A stretch of 64,000 nt of DNA from Planococcus shenhongbingii (GCF_030413635.1 NZ_CP129235.1:1612001-1676000); one strand, 5' to 3'; numbered from the stretch's first letter, positions 36,803 to 48,091 are shown. The notes: generated by a model not told the origin, from the sequence alone. Translations and numbers: made by a program.

Positions 36803-37834
36803 ATGTTAACAGAACGGCAGTTACTCATTTTAAAAGTGACAGTAGATGATTACATTCAATCAGCTCAGCCGGTCGGATCGAACCAACTATCAAAAAAATC
36901 CGAACTTCCATTTAGTCCGGCAACGATTCGCAATGAAATGGCTGACCTCGAAGGGTTGGGTTTTTTAGAAAAAACCCACACTTCATCCGGACGCATCCCT
37001 TCTGAAAAAGGGTATCGCTATTATGTTGACCATATGCTGACGCCGCGCCCGCTTCCGAAACAAGACATCCAGCAGCTTCAGTCTATTTTTGAAGATAAAA
37101 TTGCGGAGACCGAAGAAATCATCAAACGGTCGGCGATGATTTTGTCAGAACTGACGAATTATACGTCCATCCTGCTAGGACCGGATGTCCGGAAGCATAC
37201 CGTAAAAAAACTGTCGATTGTCCCGTTGACCATGGATACCGCAGTGGCTATCATCGTCACTGACAATGGGCATGTGGAAAATCGGGTCTTCACGATACCT
37301 GAGGGGCTTGATCCTGCAGATATCGAAAAGATGGTCAATATTTTGAATGACCGTCTTGTAGGTGTGTCGCTGAACGAGCTGCATCTGCGCTTGGAACAAG
37401 AAACGTTGACTGTTTTCAAACAGCATGTCAATCGTTATGGTGAATTGTTTTCCACTTTCCGGAAAGCGGTCATTTCCCCTCATGAGGATAATGTCTATTA
37501 CGGCGGCAAGCTGAACATCCTGAGACAGCCTGATTTCCATGATCTTCACAAAATCAGGGATCTGATGAATGTCATGGAAGAATCCAAGCACATTCCGATG
37601 ATTTTGCCTGTCGGCAGCCAAGGGCTTCATATACGGATTGGCTCAGAAAACGCTTTGTCTGCAATGGAAGACTGCAGCGTAATCACCGTTTCGTACGATA
37701 TCGGAGAAGAACAGACGGGTTCAATCGCTATAGTAGGCCCAAAACGCATGGATTATAAACGTGTCGTTACTTTATTGGATACACTAAGCGGCGAATTATC
37801 GAAACAATTGACCCGAATGATCCAGGGTAAGTGA
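36803..37834 (+). CDS. hrcA: Heat-inducible repressor HrcA
   Basis: Repressor of class I heat-shock genes; it binds CIRCE and depends on GroEL for folding. It is 343 residues from ATG 36803, matching the usual length and start (MLTERQLLILKVTVDDYI). It has an N-terminal winged helix (FSPATIRNEMADLEGLGFLEKTHTSSGR, about 38-65), a central GAF-like domain and a C-terminal dimerisation region. It is the first gene of hrcA-grpE-dnaK and is itself under CIRCE, so it is autoregulated. Confidence 0.97.
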   Translation: MLTERQLLILKVTVDDYIQSAQPVGSNQLSKKSELPFSPATIRNEMADLEGLGFLEKTHTSSGRIPSEKGYRYYVDHMLTPRPLPKQDIQQLQSIFEDKIAETEEIIKRSAMILSELTNYTSILLGPDVRKHTVKKLSIVPLTMDTAVAIIVTDNGHVENRVFTIPEGLDPADIEKMVNILNDRLVGVSLNELHLRLEQETLTVFKQHVNRYGELFSTFRKAVISPHEDNVYYGGKLNILRQPDFHDLHKIRDLMNVMEESKHIPMILPVGSQGLHIRIGSENALSAMEDCSVITVSYDIGEEQTGSIAIVGPKRMDYKRVVTLLDTLSGELSKQLTRMIQGK

Positions 37835-37852
37835 AATAAAGGAGGAACAGAT

Positions 37853-38440
37853 TTGTCTAAAGAAAAAGAACCTCAACAAACTGAAGATGTTGTAAGCGAA
37901 GTGGAAGTAGACGAGGAATTCCAGGCGCAAACAGATTCTGAAACAGAAACTGCCAGAAGGCAAGCGTCCGAAGAAGCGGCAGAAGCACAAGTTGATGAAA
38001 CGGCTGCGCTCCGGGAGCAATTAGAAGCGGAACAAAACAAGTATCTTCGTCTTATGGCGGATTATGATAATTTCAAGCGCCGCGCTCAAAAAGACAAACA
38101 AGATGCAGAAAAATTCCGTGCCCAGTCGCTGTTGACGGATTTATTGCCTGTCATGGATAACTTTGACCGCGCATTGGCTGTTGAAGCGAAAAGTGAAGAA
38201 GCCGCTTCTATTTTGAAAGGGCTGGAAATGGTCCGGAATAACTTGCTGGAAGCTGTTAAACGTGAAGGCCTCGAAGAAGTTAAGGCGCTTGGAGAACCTT
38301 TCGACCCGAACTTCCATCAGGCAGTTATGCAGGAAAAAGACGAAAACGCCGAGTCGGGTTCCGTGTTAATGGAACTTCAAAAAGGGTATACCCTAAAAGG
38401 CAGAGTGCTTCGTCCGTCAATGGTAAAAGTTAACGAATAA
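37853..38440 (+). CDS. grpE: Nucleotide exchange factor GrpE
   Basis: Releases ADP from DnaK. It is 195 residues: an acidic, disordered N-terminus (about 1-50), a long coiled-coil dimer helix (about 50-110, LEAEQNKYLRLMADYDNFKRRAQKD), and a C-terminal beta wing (EALGEPFDPNFHQAVM). The start is TTG with a strong aaaggagg site 7 bases upstream. Confidence 0.96.
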   Translation: MSKEKEPQQTEDVVSEVEVDEEFQAQTDSETETARRQASEEAAEAQVDETAALREQLEAEQNKYLRLMADYDNFKRRAQKDKQDAEKFRAQSLLTDLLPVMDNFDRALAVEAKSEEAASILKGLEMVRNNLLEAVKREGLEEVKALGEPFDPNFHQAVMQEKDENAESGSVLMELQKGYTLKGRVLRPSMVKVNE

Positions 38441-38461
38441 TTGAGTAATGGAGGAATTTAA

Positions 38462-40279
<1,818 letters not shown>

Positions 40280-40286
40280 GCAAGAC

Positions 40287-40330
40287 CGGGAAAAGTCAAA
40301 GCAAAGCAACATGCTTTGGCTTTTTCCCGC
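40287..40330 (+). terminator. Terminator-like hairpin after dnaK
   Basis: A long stem (about 18 bp with small irregularities) pairs cgggaaaagtcaaagca with tgctttggctttttcccg. The T-run lies in the 3' arm and not after it, so it may be a partial terminator or an mRNA-stabilising end. Confidence 0.6.
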
Positions 40331-40379
40331 GTATAAATGATTTTTATTTGGATGGTTTAAACGGCTTTATAATAGCGGA

Positions 40380-40512
40380 TTTTTGTCTAGACTCCAGCGC
40401 CCAGATCCTAGGGTCATAAGCTACGCTGGCTGTGTGGCTGAAAACATGCCACTTCGCCAAAGTGTCATATGCCCGTCGAATCTATATGGGCGCTTCCGCT
40501 TTTCTTAGAGTC
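40380..40512. repeat. Bacillales-type intergenic repeat upstream of dnaJ
   Basis: The element reads gtctagactccagcgccca at its start and tgggcgcttccgcttttc near its end; agcgccca and tgggcgct are complementary and can close the element. Internal ggtcataagc and ggcgaagtgg-like words occur on both strands. From memory it resembles a dispersed repeat frequent between genes in Bacillus relatives (gctccagcgcc ... ggcgcttgcgctttt). It separates dnaK from dnaJ. Confidence 0.65.
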
Positions 40513-40513
40513 T

Positions 40514-40542
40514 TTGCAAGCCTATTCTAAACCGTGTACAAT
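40514..40542 (+). promoter_or_regulatory. Sigma-A promoter of dnaJ
   Basis: TTGCAA, 17-bp spacer, TACAAT, starting directly after the repeat element. No CIRCE is present nearby, so this promoter would not be HrcA-controlled. Confidence 0.7.
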
Positions 40543-40572
40543 TACAGTTGACTGTAAGAGGGAGAGTGACTT

Positions 40573-41694
40573 ATGAACAAGCGAGATTATTATGAAGTGC
40601 TGGGTGTTTCCAAGACCGCTTCTAAAGAAGAAATTAAGAAAGCATACCGGACATTGTCAAAACAATTCCATCCGGATATTAATAAAGCTGCAGATGCTTC
40701 AGAGAAATTCCAAGAAGTAAAAGAAGCATACGAAGTGTTGAGCGACGACCAAAAAAGAGCACAATATGATCAATTCGGCCATCAAGATCCGAACCAAGGA
40801 TTTGGCGGTTTTGGCGCAGGCGGCGCTGATGGTTTCGGATTCGAAGATATTTTCAGCACGTTTTTTGGTGGCGGCACAAGACGGCGTGATCCGAATGCGC
40901 CAAGAAAAGGCGACGATCTCCAATATTCCATGACCATTGATTTTTTGGATGCAGTTTTCGGAAAAGAAGCAGAAGTGGAAATTCCGAAAGATGAAACGTG
41001 CGGAACTTGCCATGGCTCAGGTGCAAAACCGGGAACCAAACCGAAAAAATGTTCGCATTGTGAAGGCTCCGGCCAGTTGAATGTTACCCAAGATACGCCA
41101 TTCGGGCGTATGGTTAACCGCCGTGCCTGCCATTATTGCCAAGGTACGGGACAGATCATCGAAGAGAAATGTGCAACTTGCCGCGGTGAAGGAACAGTGC
41201 GCAAGATCAAAAAAATCAAAGTCACTATTCCGGCAGGAGTGGATGATGGCCAGCAATTGCGTGTCAGCGGACAAGGCGGTCCAGGAGTCAACGGCGGACC
41301 GGCGGGAGATTTATATGTAGTATTCCGCATAAAACCGCATAAAACATTTGAACGTGAAGGCGACGATATTTATCTGGACTTGCCGATCACTTTTGCTCAG
41401 GCAGCACTTGGGGACGAAATCGAAGTTCCTACTGTATCGGGTAAAGTAAAGTTGAAGATACCAGCCGGAACTCAGAGTGGAGCCCGTTTCCGATTGAAAG
41501 GAAAAGGTGTCAAAAATGTCCACGGCTATGGCGTGGGCGATCAGCACATCATCGTACGGGTAAAAACACCAACGAAACTGAACGAAAAACAAAAACAGCT
41601 GCTCCGTGAATTTGCGGAAATCAGTGGAGATATTCCAGAAGAGCAAGGCAGTTCGCTGTTTGATAAGATTAAACGAACAATTAAAGGTGAGTAA
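40573..41694 (+). CDS. dnaJ: Hsp40 co-chaperone DnaJ
   Basis: Stimulates DnaK ATP hydrolysis and delivers substrates. It is 373 residues: J-domain (about 1-70) with HPD in KQFHPDINK, a Gly/Phe-rich stretch (about 72-105), and four zinc motifs CxxCxGxG ([32 protein letters not shown], about 143-215). Two beta-sandwich substrate domains follow. All functional motifs are intact. It starts a separate unit with prmA, rsmE and mtaB. Confidence 0.97.
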   Translation: MNKRDYYEVLGVSKTASKEEIKKAYRTLSKQFHPDINKAADASEKFQEVKEAYEVLSDDQKRAQYDQFGHQDPNQGFGGFGAGGADGFGFEDIFSTFFGGGTRRRDPNAPRKGDDLQYSMTIDFLDAVFGKEAEVEIPKDETCGTCHGSGAKPGTKPKKCSHCEGSGQLNVTQDTPFGRMVNRRACHYCQGTGQIIEEKCATCRGEGTVRKIKKIKVTIPAGVDDGQQLRVSGQGGPGVNGGPAGDLYVVFRIKPHKTFEREGDDIYLDLPITFAQAALGDEIEVPTVSGKVKLKIPAGTQSGARFRLKGKGVKNVHGYGVGDQHIIVRVKTPTKLNEKQKQLLREFAEISGDIPEEQGSSLFDKIKRTIKGE

Positions 41695-41709
41695 AGGAGC
41701 CGGTCTTAA

Positions 41710-42651
41710 ATGAAATGGTCAGAACTAGCGGTCCGTACGACAAACGAAGCGATTGAACCTGTGTCGAATATTTTGCACGAAGCAGGGGCGAGCGGCGTTG
41801 TGATAGAAGACTCGGAAGATTTGACGAAAGAACGTGAAGACCAGTTTGGAGAAATTTATGCACTGGATCCAGATGATTTTCCAAATGAAGGCGTTATTTT
41901 AAAGGCTTATTTGCCCGTCAATAGCTTTTTGGGAGAAACAGTTGAGGCGATTAAACTGGCCATCAGCAATTTGGTGAAATTTGATATCAATATAGGGTCC
42001 AATGTGGTGACGATCAGTGAAGTGAACGAAGAAGAATGGGCAACAGCGTGGAAAAAGTATTATCACCCTGTTAAAATCTCACAGCGTTTTACGGTTGTAC
42101 CAACATGGGAAATTTATAAACCGGTATCAAGCGATGAATTGATCATCGAATTAGATCCAGGCATGGCATTTGGAACAGGTACCCATCCTACTACAGTGAT
42201 GAGCCTTCAAGCGCTGGAAAAAACGGTTAAACAGGGCCATCGCGTGATTGATGTAGGGACTGGATCAGGTGTATTGGCAATCGGAGCTGCTTTGCTCGGA
42301 GCGAAAGAAGTCCATGCCCTTGATTTGGATGAAGTTGCTGTACGTTCTGCCCGCATCAATGTCAAACTGAATAAAGCCCAGGACAAAATCAACGTAGTCC
42401 AAGGGAATCTGCTGGATACGATTGATGAGCCAGGCGATGTAGTGGTAGCCAATATTCTGGCTGAAATCATCATCTCCTTTACAGACGATGCGTTCAATGT
42501 AGTCAAACCAGGGGGACGCTATATTACTTCAGGCATCATTTCAGCAAAGAAAAACGATGTGAAACAAGCGCTTGAAACATCAGGGTTTATTGTCGAAGAT
42601 GTCATGATGATGGAAGACTGGGTAACGATCATATCAAAAAAACCGGAATAA
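41710..42651 (+). CDS. prmA: Ribosomal protein L11 methyltransferase
   Basis: Trimethylates ribosomal protein L11. It is 313 residues: an N-terminal substrate-recognition domain, then the methyltransferase domain with [16 protein letters not shown] (around 148), SAM motif [21 protein letters not shown] (around 180) and NPP-like [10 protein letters not shown] (around 244). It begins 15 bases after dnaJ with aaaggagc upstream. Confidence 0.96.
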   Translation: MKWSELAVRTTNEAIEPVSNILHEAGASGVVIEDSEDLTKEREDQFGEIYALDPDDFPNEGVILKAYLPVNSFLGETVEAIKLAISNLVKFDINIGSNVVTISEVNEEEWATAWKKYYHPVKISQRFTVVPTWEIYKPVSSDELIIELDPGMAFGTGTHPTTVMSLQALEKTVKQGHRVIDVGTGSGVLAIGAALLGAKEVHALDLDEVAVRSARINVKLNKAQDKINVVQGNLLDTIDEPGDVVVANILAEIIISFTDDAFNVVKPGGRYITSGIISAKKNDVKQALETSGFIVEDVMMMEDWVTIISKKPE

Positions 42652-42663
42652 CGGGGTGCAGAG

Positions 42664-43401
42664 ATGCAGAGATATTTTATTGAAGGCCACGTACCCGAAA
42701 ATCATAAAGTGACCATAACTGGCGATGATGCGAAGCACATCGCCAAAGTTATGCGTCAAAGTGAAGGGGACCAATTGATAGTTGTGGCAGGTGGAAAAGC
42801 GTTTCTTTCGACCATTCTGTCTGCAGAATTTGATGTGGAAGTCCACATCGACAACGAAATCGAAGCAGATGTTGAAATGCCCAAACAAGTGACGATTGCT
42901 TGCGGGCTGCCAAAAGGCGACAAGCTGGAACTGATTGCACAAAAATCCACGGAGCTTGGCATGCATGCCTTGATTCCTTTTGCTGCGGAGCGTTCAATTG
43001 TCAAATGGGATGGATCGAAAAGTGAAAAGAAACGGGTTCGGCTTCAAAAAATTGCAAAAGAAGCAGCTGAACAGTCACATCGGACACATATCCCGTACAT
43101 ACATAATATCCATACGTTCAAACAGCTGATGGAAGCGGCACGATCCTTTGATGCCGTCATTGTAGCTTACGAAGAAGAAGCTCGGGATAGCAGCCGGAAG
43201 CGGTTTGCCGAAACATTGAAATCATTGTATGATAAAGACTCGATACTCCTTGTATTCGGCCCGGAAGGCGGAATTTCAGAAGTGGAAGTTTCACTGTTAA
43301 AAGAAAGCGGCGCACTGTTTACATCTCTTGGGCCACGAATTTTACGCACGGAAACAGCTCCGTTATATGCATTATCTGCAATGTCCTATGAATTCGAATG
43401 A
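42664..43401 (+). CDS. rsmE: 16S rRNA m3U1498 methyltransferase
   Basis: SPOUT-family enzyme that methylates N3 of U1498 in 16S rRNA. It is 245 residues: an N-terminal PUA-like domain (about 1-70), then the trefoil-knot methyltransferase with LVFGPEGGISEVEV (around 197-210) and LGPRILRTETAPLYALSAM at the C-terminus. It lies between prmA and mtaB as in B. subtilis (yqeU). Confidence 0.96.
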   Translation: MQRYFIEGHVPENHKVTITGDDAKHIAKVMRQSEGDQLIVVAGGKAFLSTILSAEFDVEVHIDNEIEADVEMPKQVTIACGLPKGDKLELIAQKSTELGMHALIPFAAERSIVKWDGSKSEKKRVRLQKIAKEAAEQSHRTHIPYIHNIHTFKQLMEAARSFDAVIVAYEEEARDSSRKRFAETLKSLYDKDSILLVFGPEGGISEVEVSLLKESGALFTSLGPRILRTETAPLYALSAMSYEFE

Positions 43402-43416
43402 AAGAGGTGGGCACTT

Positions 43417-44751
43417 ATGTCAACGGTGGCGTTTCATACCTTAGGCTGTAAAGTGAATCATTATGAAACAGAAGCAATCTGGCAATTGTTCAAAGAACAA
43501 GGCTACGAGCGCGGCGAGTTCGATCATCATTCCGATGTTTATGTCATTAATACGTGCACTGTAACCAATACAGGAGACAAAAAAAGCCGCCAAGTCATAC
43601 GCCGGGCCGTCCGGAAAAATCCCGATGCCGTCATTTGTGTGACAGGCTGCTACGCGCAGACTTCCCCGGCTGAAATCATGGCGATTCCGGGCGTCGACAT
43701 CGTAGTGGGCACCCAGGACCGCACCAAACTGCTTGGGTACATCGAACAATATAAAGAAGAGCGGAAACCGATCAATGCGGTCGGCAATATCATGAAAAAC
43801 CGGATATATGAGGAACTTGATGTGCCGGCTTTCACTGACCGCACGCGTGCATCATTGAAGATCCAGGAAGGCTGCAATAATTTTTGCACATTCTGCATTA
43901 TTCCCTGGGCCCGCGGCCTTATGCGTTCACGTGACCCGCAAGAAGTGGTGCGCCAGGCACAGCAGCTGGTCGATGCCGGCTATCTGGAAATCGTCCTGAC
44001 CGGCATCCACACAGGCGGTTACGGGGAAGACCTGAAAAACTATAACCTTGCACAGCTGTTGCGCGATTTGGAGACGGAAGTCAAAGGGCTAAAGCGGCTG
44101 CGGATCTCGTCCATTGAAGCAAGCCAATTGACGGATGAAGTGATTGCAGTGCTGCGCGATTCAAAAATTGTCGTCCGCCATTTGCATATTCCGATCCAAT
44201 CCGGATCGAACACGGTCTTAAAACGCATGAGACGGAAATACACGATGGAATTTTTCGCGGACCGGCTTGTCCAGCTGCGAAAGGCATTGCCGGAACTTGC
44301 CATCACTTCAGACGTTATCGTTGGCTTTCCTGGAGAAACGGAAGACGAGTTTATGGAAACATTCAATTTCATCAATGGCAATAAATTTTCAGAACTTCAT
44401 GTTTTCCCTTATTCGAAACGCACGGGCACACCGGCTGCCCGGATGGAAGACCAAATCGATGAAGAAATTAAAAATGAACGTGTTCACCGGCTGATTGCTT
44501 TAAACGATCAGTTGGCAAAAGAATATGCTTCGCATTTTGAAGGAGAATTGCTGGAAATTATTCCAGAAGAATGTTTTAAAGAAAATCCAGACAGCGGTCT
44601 GCTGGAAGGCTATACGGATAATTATTTAAAAGTCGTGATTCCAGGAGACGAATCGTTGATTGGCAAAATCGTCAAAGTGAAAATCACCAAAGCGGGATAT
44701 CCATATAACGAAGGGCAATTTGTCCGGGTTATGGAAGAATTGACCGTTTAA
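43417..44751 (+). CDS. mtaB: tRNA N6-threonylcarbamoyladenosine methylthiotransferase
   Basis: Converts t6A37 to ms2t6A37. It is 444 residues with three domains: an N-terminal UPF0004 domain with cysteines in LGCKVNHYETEA, NTCTVTN and VTGCYAQ that bind one Fe-S cluster; a radical SAM domain with CxxxCxxC in EGCNNFCTFCIIPWARG (around 149-165); and a C-terminal TRAM domain (about 380-440). tcdA at 3.5 kb modifies the same t6A37 base in another way, so both decorations are available. Confidence 0.95.
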   Translation: MSTVAFHTLGCKVNHYETEAIWQLFKEQGYERGEFDHHSDVYVINTCTVTNTGDKKSRQVIRRAVRKNPDAVICVTGCYAQTSPAEIMAIPGVDIVVGTQDRTKLLGYIEQYKEERKPINAVGNIMKNRIYEELDVPAFTDRTRASLKIQEGCNNFCTFCIIPWARGLMRSRDPQEVVRQAQQLVDAGYLEIVLTGIHTGGYGEDLKNYNLAQLLRDLETEVKGLKRLRISSIEASQLTDEVIAVLRDSKIVVRHLHIPIQSGSNTVLKRMRRKYTMEFFADRLVQLRKALPELAITSDVIVGFPGETEDEFMETFNFINGNKFSELHVFPYSKRTGTPAARMEDQIDEEIKNERVHRLIALNDQLAKEYASHFEGELLEIIPEECFKENPDSGLLEGYTDNYLKVVIPGDESLIGKIVKVKITKAGYPYNEGQFVRVMEELTV

Positions 44752-44781
44752 TAAACTTAGAATCAGAATGGAGCTTTCTAC

Positions 44782-45450
44782 ATGGCAAACTTAGCCTCAT
44801 ATATCGACCACACATTACTGAAACCTGAATCAACAAAAGAACAAATCGCCAAGCTTTGCAAAGAAGCGGCAGAGTACAACTTCGCTTCTGTTTGCGTCAA
44901 TCCTGCATGGGTAGCAACGGCTGCAAAAGAACTGGAAGACAGCACGGTAAAAGTCTGTACCGTCATCGGTTTCCCGCTTGGCGCATCGACTTCAGAAACA
45001 AAAGCATTTGAAACGACAGATGCCATTTCCAAAGGCGCTGGCGAAATTGATATGGTCATCAATATCGGCGCACTTAAAAGCGGCGACATGGAATTGGTCA
45101 AGAATGACATTGCGGCAGTCGTGGAAGCGGCAAAAGGCAAAGCGATTGTTAAAGTTATCATTGAGACCAGTTTATTGACTGATGAAGAAAAAGCGACAGC
45201 TTCACGCCTCTCAAAAGAAGCAGGAGCGGATTTCGTCAAGACTTCAACAGGATTTTCTACAGGCGGGGCAACCGTAGCGGATGTGAAATTGATGCGCGAA
45301 ACAGTCGGACCGGATCTTGGAGTGAAAGCTTCCGGTGGAGTTAGAAGCCTGGAAGATGTAGAAGCGATGATCGAAGCGGGAGCTACTCGCATCGGTGCAA
45401 GCTCGGGTGTTCAAATCATGCAGGGGCTAACTTCAAATACGGATTATTAA
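44782..45450 (+). CDS. deoC: Deoxyribose-phosphate aldolase
   Basis: Class I aldolase that splits 2-deoxyribose-5-phosphate to glyceraldehyde-3-phosphate and acetaldehyde. It is 222 residues. The Schiff-base Lys is in DFVKTSTGF (around 152), a second catalytic Lys is in [10 protein letters not shown] (around 181), and the N-terminal [11 protein letters not shown] is typical. In B. subtilis deoC is in the dra-nupC-pdp operon, not between mtaB and rpsU. Here it stands 30 bases after mtaB, a lineage-specific placement. Confidence 0.96.
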   Translation: MANLASYIDHTLLKPESTKEQIAKLCKEAAEYNFASVCVNPAWVATAAKELEDSTVKVCTVIGFPLGASTSETKAFETTDAISKGAGEIDMVINIGALKSGDMELVKNDIAAVVEAAKGKAIVKVIIETSLLTDEEKATASRLSKEAGADFVKTSTGFSTGGATVADVKLMRETVGPDLGVKASGGVRSLEDVEAMIEAGATRIGASSGVQIMQGLTSNTDY

Positions 45451-45453
45451 CTG

Positions 45454-45482
45454 TTGACCTATAGAAGGTTATACGGTATAAT
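45454..45482 (+). promoter_or_regulatory. Strong sigma-A promoter of rpsU
   Basis: TTGACC, 17-bp spacer, TATAAT, beginning directly after the deoC stop codon. Confidence 0.85.
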
Positions 45483-45545
45483 TTCTTAATATATAACACT
45501 AGTTGTTATGTGCTTCAACGTGTGTTCGGAGGGAGGGAAAAAGAG

Positions 45546-45719
45546 ATGACAAAAACAACTGTTCGTAAAAACGAATCAATTGAAGATGCTCTTCGCCGCT
45601 TCAAACGCACTGTTTCTAAATCCGGAACAATGCAAGAGGTAAGAAAGCGCGAGTATTATGATAAGCCAAGCGTAAAACGCAAACTGAAATCAGAAGCTGC
45701 GCGTAAACGTAAATTTTAA
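45546..45719 (+). CDS. rpsU: 30S ribosomal protein S21
   Basis: Small basic ribosomal protein, 57 residues, beginning [19 protein letters not shown] and ending [13 protein letters not shown] 45546 is preceded by ggagggaggg. It has its own strong promoter and terminator. In B. subtilis yqeY follows rpsU; here yqeY is absent and a 395-bp gap follows. Confidence 0.97.
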   Translation: MTKTTVRKNESIEDALRRFKRTVSKSGTMQEVRKREYYDKPSVKRKLKSEAARKRKF

Positions 45720-45765
45720 TTGACTTTACTTTAAATCGACTTTTAAAAAATATGAACGATCAGCT

Positions 45766-45805
45766 AAAACCGGCTGTACGAGAAATCGTGCAGCCGGTTT
45801 TTTAT
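45766..45805 (+). terminator. Intrinsic terminator of rpsU
   Basis: A 14-bp stem aaaccggctgtacg / cgtgcagccggttt (one G-U), followed by T-run TTTTATTG. Confidence 0.9.
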
Positions 45806-46053
45806 TGTCTTAAAATAACTATATTATTTACGAAGCGCATAATATTTAAAGACGTACTGGAAGAGTGACTCTCTCTATTATTAATGTAAAAGAACAGTCA
45901 TGGTTCTTCAAATTTTCAACCATGAATAGGACCTTGGACGATAAGGGCAAATGTGTCAGAGGTAAGCAATTCTCAAAAGACTTTGCCGAAAATGTAAGCG
46001 CATTCTTTCTGTAATGGAAAAAAATCATTTATAATAAAAAGAGCGGGTATTTA
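45806..46053. other. AT-rich gap with no recognised gene
   Basis: About 250 bases between the rpsU terminator and the sigma-W promoter, the place where yqeY lies in B. subtilis. I translated it mentally in the relevant frames and saw no YqeY remnant, repeat, or structured element. A weak TTATAATAAA box lies at 46029-46038. Confidence 0.5.
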
Positions 46054-46079
46054 TGAAACCATTTGCTTATTCATCCGTA
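46054..46079 (+). promoter_or_regulatory. Sigma-W type promoter of yqeZ-floA-yqfB
   Basis: TGAAAC, 16-bp spacer, CGTA, an exact match to the ECF sigma-W consensus. In B. subtilis the yqeZ-yqfA-yqfB operon is a known sigma-W target, so position and sequence agree. Confidence 0.85.
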
Positions 46080-46114
46080 AATAAAGTAACAGTAAAACGA
46101 AAGGAGAGATTCCT

Positions 46115-47101
46115 TTGCGCAGCCTTAAAGGTTTTATGGCTTTTGGTCTTTTTCTATTGTCATTTTTGCTGCTGATTCCTGCTATCCATGCGGCCGGAAG
46201 CCCTGTTTATGCAGTGCCCATTCAAGCGGAAGCAGCCGACATGGAAGCCGTCATATTCGAAATGGACCAAGCAGGCAATGCTGCCGCTGACAAAGCGAAC
46301 AGGGCTTGGCCGTCGATAATGGAAAACGATGCCGTTTCTTCCGGTGATTCGCAGCATGCATTGGCAATGGCCAATGCCAATCGTGATTTGCAGGAGTATC
46401 AAGCCGGAGAAGCTGAAATCGTCAATGCCGATGAAACTTTCTCAGAAAAGTTAGCGGGATTTCTAACCAATCCATTCGTCGTGCCGGTTTTGTTGTCGAT
46501 TGCTGCTCTTGGATTGCTATTGGAAATGTTCACACCGGGCCTTGGGGTACCGGGACTGCTTGGGCTCTCCTCGTTATTATTGTTCTTTTACGGGCATCTG
46601 GTCGCAGGCCTGGCTGGGTATGAATCGATCATCTTGTTAATTATCGGTTTTGCTTTGTTGGCCGCCGAACTTCTTGTGCCGAGTGGTATAATAGGATTTT
46701 TGGGGCTTGCCGCTATACTCGGAAGCGTGCTCTTGGCAGGAGGAAATCTGAAAACCACTGCCATAGCAATACTTATTGCATTAATTGTAGCTACAGCAGG
46801 GATGGTGATCATATTGAAGTTTTTCGGCAAACGGCTTCACTTATTCAAACGGATAATCTTGACGGATGCCACGGATACGGCAAGCGGCTATGTCTCGGCT
46901 GTCAACCGTCCGGAACTGGTGGGGCAGATTGCTGTAACGGTAACTGCGCTGCGCCCATCCGGAACCATCAAACTGAATGATGAACGGATTGATGCCGTAT
47001 CGGATGGCCGTTTCGTGGATTCTGGTAAAAGCGTTAAAATCATTAAAGTAGAAGGTTCTCGTATCGTTGTTCGGGAGATTGACCAAGAAGGGGAGGAATA
47101 A
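46115..47101 (+). CDS. yqeZ: NfeD-family membrane protein YqeZ with degenerate protease domain
   Basis: NfeD-type partner of flotillin in envelope stress. It is 328 residues, against my memory of about 437 in B. subtilis YqeZ. A signal peptide (1-26) is followed by a short extracytoplasmic stretch (27-115). This keeps scattered ClpP-like landmarks (YAVPI at 32-36, QAGNAAADKANRAW, HALAMANANRDLQEYQAGEA at 81-100, IVNADETFSEK) but lacks the SAGAY-type catalytic Ser segment and the central core. Then come the full set of transmembrane helices (about 120-235) and the C-terminal NfeD OB domain (about 265-328). The start is TTG after aaaggaga. The protease is probably inactive. Confidence 0.88.
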   Translation: MRSLKGFMAFGLFLLSFLLLIPAIHAAGSPVYAVPIQAEAADMEAVIFEMDQAGNAAADKANRAWPSIMENDAVSSGDSQHALAMANANRDLQEYQAGEAEIVNADETFSEKLAGFLTNPFVVPVLLSIAALGLLLEMFTPGLGVPGLLGLSSLLLFFYGHLVAGLAGYESIILLIIGFALLAAELLVPSGIIGFLGLAAILGSVLLAGGNLKTTAIAILIALIVATAGMVIILKFFGKRLHLFKRIILTDATDTASGYVSAVNRPELVGQIAVTVTALRPSGTIKLNDERIDAVSDGRFVDSGKSVKIIKVEGSRIVVREIDQEGEE

Positions 47102-47104
47102 GAA

Positions 47105-48091
47105 ATGGGAATTGAAACACTTGGATTAGGCGCTGCAATAATCGCCATCATCGTTATATTGGCTATTTTCTTCACGTTTGTTCCGATTACGCTTTGGATT
47201 TCCGCTTTGGCGGCTGGCGTACGCGTCAGTATTTTTACATTGGTTGGAATGCGGCTGCGCCGCGTAATTCCGTCGCGGATTGTCAATCCGTTGATCAAGG
47301 CTTCAAAAGCGGGATTGACAGTTACCATTAATCAGCTCGAAAGCCATTACTTGGCAGGCGGTAATGTCGACCGGGTAGTAAATGCTTTGATTGCTGCACA
47401 CCGGGCAAACATCGAATTGCCGTTTGAACGCGCAGCGGCAATCGATTTGGCCGGGCGCGACGTATTAGAAGCGGTTCAGATGTCCGTTAATCCGAAAGTC
47501 ATTGAAACGCCATTTATCGCAGGTGTGGCAATGAATGGGATTGAAGTGAAAGCAAAAGCCCGCATTACAGTTCGGGCCAATATCGACCGTCTGGTTGGTG
47601 GTGCTGGTGAAGCGACAATCGTTGCCCGTGTAGGCGAAGGGATCGTTTCAACGCTCGGTTCCAGTACAAGCCATGCGACAGTGCTTGAAAATCCGGATTT
47701 GATTTCTCAAACCGTTTTGGCGAAAGGGCTGGATTCCGGTACTGCATTTGAAATCTTGTCGATCGATATTGCAGACGTGGATATTGGCAAAAACATTGGT
47801 GCTGAGCTTCAGACTGAACAAGCGGAAGCCGATAAAAAGATTGCTCAGGCGAAAGCGGAAGAACGCCGTGCAATGGCCGTGGCAAGTGAACAAGAAATGA
47901 AAGCGAAAGTGGTCGAAATGAGAGCGAAAGTAGTCGAAGCGGAAGCGGAAGTGCCGCTTGCTTTGTCAGAAGCCCTTCGTTCCGGTAATATGGGTGTCAT
48001 GGATTACGTGAACTATAAGAATATCCAATCCGATACCGGCATGAGAGATTCAATTGCCCGTACAGGTACTGAAAAAGCAGACGTTAAGTAA
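47105..48091 (+). CDS. floA: Flotillin-like protein FloA
   Basis: SPFH-family membrane scaffold (YqfA) that organises lipid microdomains. It is 328 residues: an N-terminal membrane hairpin (about 8-45), the PHB/SPFH domain ([21 protein letters not shown], around 145), and a C-terminal Ala/Glu/Lys-rich coiled coil (about 235-290, with repeated [20 protein letters not shown]). It starts 3 bases after yqeZ, so the two are translationally coupled. It is probably sigma-W controlled. Confidence 0.96.
   Translation: MGIETLGLGAAIIAIIVILAIFFTFVPITLWISALAAGVRVSIFTLVGMRLRRVIPSRIVNPLIKASKAGLTVTINQLESHYLAGGNVDRVVNALIAAHRANIELPFERAAAIDLAGRDVLEAVQMSVNPKVIETPFIAGVAMNGIEVKAKARITVRANIDRLVGGAGEATIVARVGEGIVSTLGSSTSHATVLENPDLISQTVLAKGLDSGTAFEILSIDIADVDIGKNIGAELQTEQAEADKKIAQAKAEERRAMAVASEQEMKAKVVEMRAKVVEAEAEVPLALSEALRSGNMGVMDYVNYKNIQSDTGMRDSIARTGTEKADVK

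Noticed and set aside
44778..45392. Long open frame opposite deoC (minus strand, 204 codons)
   Set aside because: Fully antisense to deoC, with Ser/Ala-rich low-complexity composition and no recognisable domain.
46115..47101. yqeZ as a pseudogene
   Set aside because: The frame is intact, the membrane and NfeD parts are complete, coupling to floA is kept and the sigma-W promoter is perfect; a functional shortened protein is more likely.
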